Shown here in pieces: positions 54,961-63,757 of a stretch of DNA of 64,000 nt. Each line of letters starts with the position of its first letter. The stretch's first letter is position 1. Origin of the DNA: Monoplex corrugatus (lineage: Eukaryota; Mollusca; Gastropoda; Littorinimorpha; Ranellidae); contig JAPXFY010000026.1 in assembly GCA_030674185.1 (NCBI GenBank), positions 37,299,709-37,363,708 of the forward strand. The letters run 5' to 3'. Below the pieces are notes generated by a model. It worked only from the letters and a program-made list of their open reading frames with translations. It was not told where the DNA came from and made no database searches. A program made the translations under genes and the position numbers.

Positions 54961-55055
54961 GATTATGACGTCATAATCTTTTAATCCCCTGCGTCATAGA
55001 GATAGATACGTCATTGTTATCTTTATCACATCCGTCATCACAGATAATACGTCAC
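54961..55055. promoter_or_regulatory. Palindromic CRE and CGTCA cluster upstream of Rep
   Basis: A perfect 18-bp palindrome GATTATGACGTCATAATC at 54961-54978 contains the CREB/ATF site TGACGTCA. It is followed by four more CGTCA half-sites at about 54993, 55008, 55031 and 55047. Either a promoter of the Rep gene or Rep-binding iterons would explain the regular recurrence. Confidence 0.5.
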
Positions 55056-55086
55056 ACCTACGTGGTCCAATCAGAGACCGCCAGCT

Positions 55087-55135
55087 AGAGCCACATATTG
55101 CATTGTGGGTAATACTGCTTCGCTTAAGAGCCACA
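55087..55135 (-). other. Candidate rolling-circle origin region
   Basis: The minus strand carries CAGTATTAC at 55117-55109, fitting the NANTATTAC nonamer cut by circovirus-type Rep. It is bracketed by two direct copies of AGAGCCACAT (55087-55096 and 55126-55135), which could be Rep-binding iterons. A clear stem pairing around the nonamer is not visible, so the origin may be decayed or the match may be chance. Confidence 0.35.
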
Positions 55136-55188
55136 TGCCCCATCAGTGCTCTTCACTTTGGCGGTCCCTTTTGACGACAGAACTAGAA

Positions 55189-56388
55189 ATGGCTACAACA
55201 GCAACTAACCAGGTCGACCACAAATGTGTGAACTGGTGTTTCACATGGAACAATTATACCGATGAGGATTTAGAAAAAGTACAGCTCTTCGCACAATCTA
55301 CCGCCTGTAAGTACATGATTTACGGTAGGGAACATGTGAATGCACTCGACTGTACAAGACATTTGCAAGGATATATGCAGTTGAATGGAAGGAAGAGGCT
55401 TTCTTATTTAAAAAAAAATTTATCCAATACTGCTCATTTCGAAATAGCGAGAGGAAAACCGGAGGAAAATATTAAGTATTGTTCGAAAGAAGACTTTAAA
55501 CCTTTCGAATTCGGTGATCCATCAAACACAGTGAACGCCCCAAGAACCGACATTTCAAAACTTTTGGAGAGAATGCAGGAAGAAAATGTCAAAGAAAAAA
55601 CTCTGATCGACGAGTTCGGCATAGATTACCTGTCACGGAAAAAGCTGTTGAGGGACGCCATTGCAGACATGCGTAATGACGAGACCAGGGATACAATGAT
55701 CGCGCAAATGTCGTCCATGGAACTCTTTCCTTGGCAAGAATACGTTTTACGCAAACTAGACCATCAGTGTCAACGCAAGATTTTGTTCGTGGTGGACGAG
55801 GAGGGGAACACTGGAAAAACCCACCTTGCGAAATACATGGTAGCAGCAAAAAATGCGTTTTATACCAACAGTACGTCCTACCATGACGTTTTATACGCCT
55901 ACCAGCAGCAGACTATGGTGATATTTGATCTCGCTAGAGACCTCACCGACAAATTGAATTACGGTCTCATTGAAACGTTGAAAAACGGGTTGGCCTTTTC
56001 GAAAAAGTACGAGTCAAGAATGAGAACCTTTCGACCCGCGAAAGTGATGGTGCTGATGAACTCGCCACCCGATGAAACCAAACTGTCAAAAGACCGATAT
56101 GACATTATCTACATTGATATTTTGAAAAACCAACTCGCAATAGAGAAGACAACAGGAAGAACTGTTCTGACACCCTCACGAACGGCAAACAGTCCAGGGT
56201 CAGATCCATTCAGGTCTCCAATTCTTTCTCCGGTTACACCTCTCGCTTTCCAACCAATCCAGAGTCCACAACCATCGTGTAGTTACACGACGACGACTAC
56301 TACTACTACTACAGATCTTCCAACAGACGTTGTCGAGGATCAAATCCCTCTAGATGTGGTGCAACTCATCCTCGACCAATCATTCTAG
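55189..56388 (+). CDS. rep: CRESS-DNA-type replication initiator protein (Rep), intact
   Basis: 399 codons from ATG 55189 (context GAAATGG); the open frame extends upstream without an ATG. The HUH endonuclease domain has motif I CFTWNNYT (residues 17-24), motif II HLQGYMQ (58-64) and motif III YCSKED (97-102) with the nicking Tyr97. The superfamily 3 helicase domain has Walker A EEGNTGKT (204-211), Walker B MVIFD (243-247) and motif C VMVLMN (286-291). It nicks and rejoins origin DNA and unwinds it for rolling-circle replication. The ~80-residue C-terminal extension is Pro/Ser-rich with a nine-Thr run. All key residues are present and there is no stop, unlike every retroelement gene nearby. 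Confidence 0.93.
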   Translation: MATTATNQVDHKCVNWCFTWNNYTDEDLEKVQLFAQSTACKYMIYGREHVNALDCTRHLQGYMQLNGRKRLSYLKKNLSNTAHFEIARGKPEENIKYCSKEDFKPFEFGDPSNTVNAPRTDISKLLERMQEENVKEKTLIDEFGIDYLSRKKLLRDAIADMRNDETRDTMIAQMSSMELFPWQEYVLRKLDHQCQRKILFVVDEEGNTGKTHLAKYMVAAKNAFYTNSTSYHDVLYAYQQQTMVIFDLARDLTDKLNYGLIETLKNGLAFSKKYESRMRTFRPAKVMVLMNSPPDETKLSKDRYDIIYIDILKNQLAIEKTTGRTVLTPSRTANSPGSDPFRSPILSPVTPLAFQPIQSPQPSCSYTTTTTTTTTDLPTDVVEDQIPLDVVQLILDQSF

Positions 56389-56638
56389 ACTGACACCAAA
56401 ACCATGTTCTGCTCGTTTCGTTATACAAGTTTATTCAAAATGTTTGTTAGTTAATTACAAATTGTTAGTTCTACATAAATTCAAATGTTTCACTTGTTCT
56501 ATCGTTCCAGGTCTCTCTTCAAAAGGGACCGCTAGGGGTACATTCCTTTGGGTCTGTCTGTTATTCATACACAGCAGTCCTATTGGATACCTCTTAGCGG
56601 TTATCATAGACCTTCACGTTCCGACGGTGGATTCACAC
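56389..56638. other. Region between Rep and the opposite-strand gene
   Basis: No gene is recognised. On the minus strand a third frame continues with KFKGVLETLGVNPPSERE over about 56590-56665, so it may hold the decayed end of the opposite-strand gene. Confidence 0.4.
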
Positions 56639-57201
56639 CTAACGTCTCCAAAACACCTTTGAACTTCGTGGCCTCTGCTGCTGGATGGCAGCTGCACCTA
56701 CACCAGGTAGAAGAACGTCTGCTGTCTTCTCCACTATAGCCTTGACAGCTAACCTGCTAGATCTTTCAAAAACTTTCGGGATCCACCATCTTCTTCTGTA
56801 GCTGCTCTCTTTCCTACTTGATCTCCGGTAGGATACCATCCTGCACCAGAAGCTGCATAACGGTAAGGATATTTACTATCCTCTCCAGCTCTCTCAAAAG
56901 CTATATCTCCAGGGTGATCCTCACCACTGTCTTTCGCAAGGAGCTTAATACCTGCGTATTCGTCCACACCACCGATGAAGATCTTTGGATCTTGGATAAT
57001 GTCATTAAAATGTGATTTGTTAACCACAAAATGTTTCCACCACCAGTTTCTGTGTTGCCACCATGACTCGGTAACCAATCTACCGTGAACGCATATACTC
57101 GATTTCTCTAAAAAACCTAACGGAGAGGCACGAAATTGACTGTGTAAAGGAGCGAAATACACAGCATTGTGCCACGGACTGTCGTCAGTCTTGGTTACCA
57201 T
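56639..57201 (-). pseudogene. Unrecognised opposite-strand gene of the Rep insert, broken
   Basis: Starts at the ATG at 57201-57199 in a good context (CACCATGG), only 25 bp inside the insert edge, and reads 150 codons to 56749. Visible features: a Trp-rich segment (ESWWQHRNWWWKHF), FNDIIQDPKIFIGGVDEYAG and YRYAASGAGWYPTGDQ. A second frame (56639-56839) continues with VKAIVEKTADVLLPGVGAAA, so a frameshift near 56800 is likely. I do not recognise the family. Its position and orientation match those of a capsid gene in circovirus-like genomes, but the sequence itself does not prove that. The Rep gene beside it is unbroken. Confidence 0.45.
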
Positions 57202-57225
57202 GGTGCTTCTCTCATGGTCTTTTCA

Positions 57226-58325
57226 TACTTCTTTCTTTTGGCCAGGCATTTCGAAGTCAGTTGCGGAATACTGCCGTTCTTGTGACATTTGCCAAAAAAC
57301 AATCCCCAATCTCAAAAGGTCGCATTCCCGCAGTTCCATTGTGTCATATGCCAGTCATTTCAATTCATATTGCTTATAGCCCAGCCGACCACTACAGCCA
57401 TATCAGGGCTAACACCACGTCAAAAGGAAAAGAACAACCCGTCAAGATAAAAAAAACAACAACAGATAAAAACCATGCTCACCGTCAACCTTGCAAATCT
57501 AAAATGCCATTAAAGAAAAACACGTAAAATTACATCGAGTGAAATCTATTGATCTCTTGTAAAAACTGGAAAATTGCATCAGGAGGGACGTCTCGGAACA
57601 GCTCCTTTAAGAAATCTGCCGTGTAGTGCTTTTGTCTTACATCGTACAAATCCCAGCAATTGAGGAGGAGGTGTTGGATGCTCAACAGCTCATCACACGG
57701 TATACACCATGGTGCTTCTTCATTTTTCAAAAGGTACGAGTGAGTATAGGATGTGTGACTCGTGTGTAACCGACATAACACTGTCTCTTTCTTACAGTTT
57801 CCTGCAGCAGATGGGAGAATTTCTGTCAGGTTAGGGCGGATTTGTAAAAGTTTGTTATCTGTCTGTTTATTCCAATTCTCCTACCACAGATTTCTGACGT
57901 AACTGTGTACTTTCGATTTGACATCTGTGTAAGGGATCAAGAACTTAGACATCTTTGTCACTGTAGCCTTCTTGGCCAGGTAGTCAGCCTTTTCATTGCC
58001 TCCAATACCAACATGGCCAGGAATCCAGGCAAAAACAATCTTGTAACCTTCATTTGCAGGATTAGAATACAGTTCAAAGAACTTCACACAAGTTCAGGGT
58101 GACTAATGTTTTGGCAAGTGATTGCCTGCAAAGCAGAAAGGGAGTCAGAAAAAATTAGAAACTCTTCGTGTCTGGATTGGGACACCATTTTAGTGCCAAA
58201 ACCACAGCAGTCAGTTCAGCAGTGTAAACAGAACTTTCAGATGGAATACGTTTTGAAAATGCTCCATTGGGAATCTCGGAGCAGAAAGCAGCGGCAGCAA
58301 CATCTTCATCACACTTGGACCCATC
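57226..58325. repeat. Direct repeat, right copy (1.1 kb) flanking the Rep insert
   Basis: Begins TACTTCTTTCTTTTGGCCAG like 53791 and is identical to the left copy apart from about four single-base differences. At the right edge (GGACCCATC at 58325) the LINE sequence continues uninterrupted into 58326, whereas the left copy switches to the Rep insert after the same CCCATC. Confidence 0.95.
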
Positions 58326-58683
58326 AGTGAAGATTCTGCAGGATGACGGAGATTTTTCACACAATTCCGCATAAAACGATTTGTACGCCAGTGCACTGGT
58401 ATTGTCTTTATGGAAGGAAACAAGATCAAAACAAACCTTCGGTGTTTTCAACGTCCATGGTGGACTATCTGGAAACTTGGAGAAGTCGTTAACAACTGCT
58501 AAATTTATATCTGCCTTTTTCAAAGGGGGATGGACACGCAGCCCCAAAGGTGGAGTCACTTTTGGATGTTTTTCAAAGTCACTTTGAAATCTGGGGTTGA
58601 AGACAGTCATAAGCTGGGTTTTCCGGTTCAGAGAACAGTTTCAAACTGAAATTTAAACTTAGTTTCAGTCTACGGTTGCTCAG
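57361..58683 (-). mobile_element. Jockey-type LINE copy D (continuous)
   Basis: The same LINE as copy C but continuing past the repeat edge. The RNase H domain reads RIFTDGSKCDED, SSVYTAELTAVVLALK (58155-58420) and VFAWIPGHVGIGGNEKADYL (57960-58020). The 5' end is truncated at about 58683, before a CT/CA microsatellite. A frameshift lies near 58150. Confidence 0.9.
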
Positions 58684-58705
58684 ATTTTATTATAGTATCA
58701 CCGTC

Positions 58706-58817
<112 letters not shown>

Positions 58818-58949
58818 GCAAAGGATTCAATTTTAGATTTATGTTATTCAAAGTCCAGCTGGCTGCTCAAAGCCTTAACAGTGCTGAAACTATCTCAAGC
58901 ACTACACTTCTATGTAATCGTCGAAAAATGAAAACATGGAGAAAAAAAT

Positions 58950-59260
58950 GTTAAGTTCACGTATTATTGCAGTCAAGCAAATAAAGAATATGCCCCTGGC
59001 ATTGACCTTCTGCCCAATTTGTCATCAACGGGACTAAAAAAACTTGAATACAAATGCTTTATACTTAAGTACACAAAACACACAGAAATTGTAAATAATC
59101 CCTAAAATTGTCACTGAGCAGTTCACATGTTCTTCACACTACAAATCTGCTTAATGCATAGGTACAATTGGTTATTAATCCAAACTGACAAAAAGTATCT
59201 TAGGCTTTGATAGAAAAAAATAACTGAATAAATTAGCAAAGCAGAAAATACATCAGTGCA
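58950..59260 (-). repeat. Dispersed repeat R, decayed copy
   Basis: Shares ATGCCCCTGGC(A/G)TTGACC, CCAATTTGTC and the ATTGGTTATTAATCC block with the middle of repeat R (R4 at 62850-63060). Both ends are missing. Confidence 0.5.
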
Positions 59261-59404
59261 TTTTACCTCTCTCACATAGGTCTATTTCACACACACATAC
59301 ACAGACACACATGCACACACAAACGTTTTAATGCATCCATTCCTTCACTTACGTCCACCTATTCATTTCAATCCAGAATCAGCACGACGTCCGAAGCCTC
59401 AAAT

Positions 59405-59472
59405 TCAAGTTCATATCGCTTATATCCCAGCGGACTACTAGAGCCTTATTAGGGCTTACACTACATCCAAAA
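59405..59472 (-). repeat. Jockey-type LINE 3' tail fragment
   Basis: TCAAGTTCATATCGCTTATA, CCCAGCGGACTACTAGAGCC and TATTAGGGCTTACAC correspond to the tail of LINE copies A-D. It is cut at 59472 by Ty3 integrase sequence. The LINE body of copy E resumes in the same orientation at 60395. Confidence 0.7.
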
Positions 59473-60125
59473 CAACCAGCAGTCCGTATTACCCGCAATG
59501 TAATGGTGAAGCAGAACGTGGAGTTCAAACCATCAAAAATTTGCTGAGGAAGGCAAAAGACCCTTACCTCGCGCTAATGATGTACCGTGCGACACCACTA
59601 CAGCATGGAAGCAGTCCAGCTGCCTTCTGATGGGGAGGAAGATGAGAACAACAGTCCCCACAGTGAAAGCAAATTTGACCCCGAGACAGCAAAATGATTT
59701 CAAGGCCCCAAAGACATGAAAATGAAAGAGAAGATGAAGAACAACTTCGACAGAGCTCATCGAGCGAGAGATGCACCTTCTATGTCCGTTGGTCAGCCAG
59801 TGTGGGTGAAACCTCAGGACACTCCAGGCACCATTGTCAGACCATTGGGAAATCGGTCATACGAAGTTGTTACGCCATTTGGAAAACAGAGCAGGAACCG
59901 CTGACATTTGTTCCCAAGACGACTACAAGGCAGGCCGTCGATCAACCACCCTCATGAGAACAGTCTTGCACCCAAAGACTTTGCCGAGCCTGAAGAGCCC
60001 TACACTTTCGAGCTGCCGCCACAGACCGAACAGCCCTCGACAACAGTTGATGTACCGTCTACGTCTGATCGTGCAGAATCTTGCAGAAGCCAAAGACAGT
60101 ATACACCCTATATGGCCGTGAAGTG
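59473..60125 (+). pseudogene. Ty3/gypsy integrase C-terminal region
   Basis: [20 protein letters not shown] followed by [20 protein letters not shown] contains the third catalytic residue (Glu of EAERGVQ) and the end of the integrase core. After stops and a frameshift near 59625, the frame at 59716 gives FDRAHRARDAP, VGQPVWVKPQDTPG and LGNRSYEVVTPFG, the GPY/F-type C-terminal domain. The upstream core is missing. It may belong to the same family as the gag-pol at 28511. Confidence 0.85.
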
Positions 60126-60394
60126 AAGAAACCAAACGTCTTGAACTTGTGAAGTGATAGTTAATTTGCAGCAGCTGTCATTGTTCACTGAACTCAAGAA
60201 TGGAGGATGTGAGGTTTGCTATTGAGACTGTAATTTGTATTGCAGCCTTACATACCCAATGATGATATTGTATACGTCACTAAAGATATGACGTTGTTTT
60301 AGAGAAAGACAGTTGGGTTGATGTTCCCAGTCTTGGCAACTTTATTTTGTTACAGATCTCTCTCCGAACTAACCTAGCTGTATTCACATATTTA
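60126..60394 (+). other. Probable Ty3 3' end and LTR start
   Basis: A purine-rich AAGAATGGAGGA at 60195-60206 is followed by TGTGAGG, which fits a polypurine tract and LTR start. The putative LTR is cut off at 60394 by LINE copy E. Confidence 0.45.
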
Positions 60395-62310
60395 TGTGCC
60401 TCCAATAGCAACATACAACCCTGTAACCTTTATTTGTAAGACTAAGAGAAATAAAACAGTTCGAAGAACTTCACAAGTCCAGGGTGACTAATGTTTCGGC
60501 AAGCAATTGCCTGCAAAGCACAAAGAGAGTCAGAAAAAATGAGAAAATCTTTATGCTTGGATTTGGACACCACTTTTAGTGCCAAAACCAGAGCAGTCAG
60601 TTCAGCAGTATACACAGAACTGTCAGACGGAATATGTTTTGAAAATGCTCGATTGGGAACCGCGGAGCAGAAGGCAGCAGCAGCAATCCTTCATCAGACT
60701 TGGATCCATCAGTGAAGACTTGTACGCCAGTGAACTGGTACTGTCTTTACGGAAGGGAGCCAAATCAAAACAAACTGTCGGAATTTTCAAGGTCTATGGT
60801 GGGCTGTCTGGAAATTTCGACAAGTCGTTAACAACTGCTAAATTTATACCTGCCTTTTCCATATGGGGACGGATACGAAGTCGTAAAGGAGGGGTGGCTT
60901 TCGGGTGTTTTTTCAAATTCGCTTAGAAATCTGGGGTTGAAGACAGTCGTAGGCTGGGTTTTCCGGTTCAGAGAACAGTTTCAAACAGAAATATAAGCTT
61001 AGTTTCAGTCTACGGTTGCTCCCCTGCCTCCGCGTACAAACTATAGACAAGTATTCTGAATGCACCAAAACTGCAGCCCTTAATGATGAATGGGATCCAG
61101 TAATTTAAGGTATGATGGTCTTGCGCAGTCATAGTCCAGTTTATAGCGAATTAAAGCTCTGTACATGTGAATTGGCGTTTTCTTGTTGGCACCCCAGTCT
61201 GAATGAGCTACAACTCGAAGAATATTCAAGAGCTTTCTGGTACGAGGTTTTCAGATGTTGGATATGACTGAGAAAATTCAGCTTTTCATCAAAGATCAAG
61301 CCCAGGAATTCAGCTTCTTTTACAGCTGGACTGATGGACTTTCCCAGATGGATTTCTGGATCAGCAAAGAATTGTTGCAGGTCATGAATAAGGATACAGG
61401 GTGTTTTGGTTGTGGAAAAAGTAAAGCCATTTGTCTCTGCCCAATGTAAGACCCTATCTACGCACAGCTGAACGCCGGCATAGATGCTTCCACTTGCGTA
61501 GACTACAAAATCATCCACAAATAGGGAACACTCAGAGTCCTGCTATACAGACTTTACTATAGTGTTGATCTCAATACTGAAGAGAGAATGCTCCCATGTG
61601 GTACACCCAGCTCTTGCTCATGGATGTCGAACATAGCACCAGCCCGCAACTGGAAATGTCACACTGCCAAAAAAATTTGGAATAACTGGGGTACGACCCC
61701 GAAAACCCAGTTTGTGTAGATCCACAAGTATTCCGGATTTCCAGATGGAATCATAAGCTTTCTCCAGATCAAAGAAGATAGCTACTACATGTTATTTGTT
61801 CAGAAATGCATTACAGATGGTCGATTCAAGGTGGATTAAATGGTCCACTGTGGAATGGTGCTTGTGAAAACTGCATCGTTCCTTAGCCAAGATGCCATTT
61901 TTCTCCAGTTTCCACATCAATCTGCTGTTTACCATTTTTTCCTATCACTTTGCAAAGGCAACTGGTTAGGACTATTGGCCGATAGTTGGAAGGATTAGAT
62001 ACACCTTTTCCAGGTTTAACTAGAGGGATGTTCAGAGGTTTCCACCAGGAGGGAAGAAAAAAATCCTGTCGTCCGTATGTAACTGTACACATGTGAGAGG
62101 ATTTTTAAATCCTTTTACAGGAGATGCTTCAGAAGTTTGTAATGAATTTCATCCAGGCCAGAAAAAGAGTAGAGCGAGTCAGAAGAGCAGTTTTAAATTC
62201 GGTGAACGTCAGTGGAAGATTCTATTCTTCCGTGTTAGCAGATGAAGTTACAGGCTGTCTTTTCTTTCAGGGTTTTGTGTTTAAGCGAAAAGCGCCGATT
62301 TGTAGGCTGA
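60395..62310 (-). mobile_element. Jockey-type LINE copy E, longest copy, includes RT
   Basis: The minus strand runs from RT to RNase H. RT block 1 is a decayed LTFTEFKTALLTRS (about 62210), then IPLVKPGKGVSNPSNYRPIV (about 62010), FFDLEKAYDSIWKSG (about 61770, motif A), VDDFVVYASGS (about 61510, catalytic DD) and NGFTFSTTKTPC (about 61420). An RNase H remnant lies at 60480-60930. Many frameshifts and stops. The 3'-terminal ~600 bp expected from copies A-D are absent at 60395. Confidence 0.85.
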
Positions 62311-62339
62311 GGTAGAGTTGGTTTCAAGTTATAGAGACA

Positions 62340-62530
62340 CATACATATGAATTAACCAACAAGGCAGAAAATGATCGGAAGAGATGACTGAAAGCAAAGC
62401 AGCAAGGCAGAAACAAAGACAGAGACAGAAAAGAGGAAATGTCCAGCACAGAATTTCCAGAAACTGGGGGGAGGGGTACTATTTATACTGAAAGAGCCCA
62501 TGGCATCCCTGTGGGGAAGGCATCCACAGT
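62340..62530 (-). repeat. Dispersed repeat R, 5' half only
   Basis: Contains the AAAGAGGAAATGTCCAGCAC block, the TATA segment (CAGTATAAATAG on the minus strand, about 62485) and the CCCTGTGGGG end. It lacks the tail. Confidence 0.7.
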
Positions 62531-62689
62531 TGCATGTTACTAGAAGCCATACGCACAGTTTTTCTCAGGTGTTGATTGGCCCGGTGCAAACCCAAGCAGT
62601 CAACATTGTGAGGCAGGAGCTCTATCTCTACACCAACCTGGCTCTGAAAGGAGAAAATACCTCAGGATAAAACACACTTTTTCTCTGAC

Positions 62690-63235
62690 TTATTTTTGTT
62701 TAAAGCCCAGCTGACTGTGTTGAGCCATATCAGGGTTATAACCGTTTCAAAACATACACAATATTTTGACATGAAAAAAAGGAAAAGAAAAGTAAGTACA
62801 CATATTAATGCACTCGTACACGTAATATAAGGTGATGCCCCTGGCGTTGACCACTCCATCCAATTTATCACACAGGAGATTTAAAATAAACACAATACAA
62901 ATTTAAACATAACTAAAGACACTAAAACTAGTAAAACACAAAAACAGGCCCAAATTACCTAACATTGCTTCCGCATATCTCATTTCCCTCGAGCACTTAA
63001 TATATCATTTACCCAATTATCAACCCTATGAGAAAGTACTTAAGACTTTGTAGAACATATACAGGTGAAGACACCAGCAAGGCTTCTAGAAAATGACAGG
63101 AAGAAATGACAAAGCAAAAGAACGAGGCAGAAACAAAGAAAGTGACACAAAAGAGGAAATTTCTAACACAGAATTTCCAGAAAGCGGGGGCTGCTATTTA
63201 TACTGAAATAGCTCCCAGCATCCCCACGGGGAGTT
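62690..63235 (-). repeat. Dispersed repeat R, copy 4
   Basis: A near-complete copy. The tail motif GCCCAGCTGACTGTG...GAGCCATATCAGGG is at 62704-62735, and the TATA segment and CCCCACGGGG end at 63195-63230. It closely resembles copy 1. Confidence 0.8.
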
Positions 63236-63755
63236 TCTGACTTGCTATTGGCGCAAGTAGACAAAATTTCAACTTGCGCCCTCCCCACCCCCACCCCATG
63301 CAAAATCACTTACCCACCAACTAGTGACTATTTCATCAAATACTGAGAGAAAACTTGGAAGAAAACAACGCACACATCCTTACTCGCATGCACATTTTTA
63401 GTACACACAGACGCGTAGGCTTACCTTCAAACACAACTCTGAAGGCTGGTCGGCTCTTGTAATAGAGATGTGAACTCAAGACTTGTTATCTTAACTCCTG
63501 TCCCAACCTGCAACACATAAAGTTACCTGTTTGCTGCCCAATTCACTGCTTCCATAGTTCTGCTTGTGTCAGATTACTGTTTCAGATGATCAGCTTTCTC
63601 CCACTACATTCTCTTTTACTTCAAGACTACTAGGCTCAAGGAGTCTGCCAGATAACCTTGGGCAGAAAGGTTGGAGTGCATATGGAATTGTCCGAATGTC
63701 ATGAATCCCTTTTGAACTTGACTCTAAATACCTTCAACTTATGCTCACACAGGGG
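63236..63755. other. No recognisable gene
   Basis: Unique-looking DNA between repeat R and the terminal tandem repeat. A short frame opens at 63658 but runs into the repeat. Confidence 0.5.
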
Positions 63756-63757
63756 TT

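Larger units (their letters stand above)
54889..57225. mobile_element. CRESS-DNA-virus-like insert encoding Rep
   Basis: 2337 bp with no similarity to the surrounding transposons. It carries an intact plus-strand Rep gene (55189-56388), a minus-strand unrecognised gene with breaks (about 56600-57201), an upstream region with a circovirus-type nonamer and repeated CGTCA motifs. Opposed Rep and second-gene orientation is the layout of circovirus-like genomes, where the second gene is the capsid gene. The flanking 1.1-kb direct repeats suggest entry by homologous recombination of a ~3.4-kb circle. It may be an endogenous viral element or a Rep-bearing plasmid-like transposon. Confidence 0.85.

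Noticed and set aside
55189..56388. Parvovirus NS1, Helitron or IS-type HUH protein
   Set aside because: Motifs CFTWNNYT, HLQGYMQ and YCSK with a compact SF3 helicase fit CRESS-DNA Rep; a Helitron would need a PIF1-type helicase and a parvovirus NS1 would be larger.
53791..58325. 1.1-kb direct repeats as LTRs of a retroelement containing Rep
   Set aside because: The repeats consist of an unrelated Ty3 integrase end plus a LINE, with no TG...CA ends, primer site or polypurine tract; the internal gene is a rolling-circle Rep.
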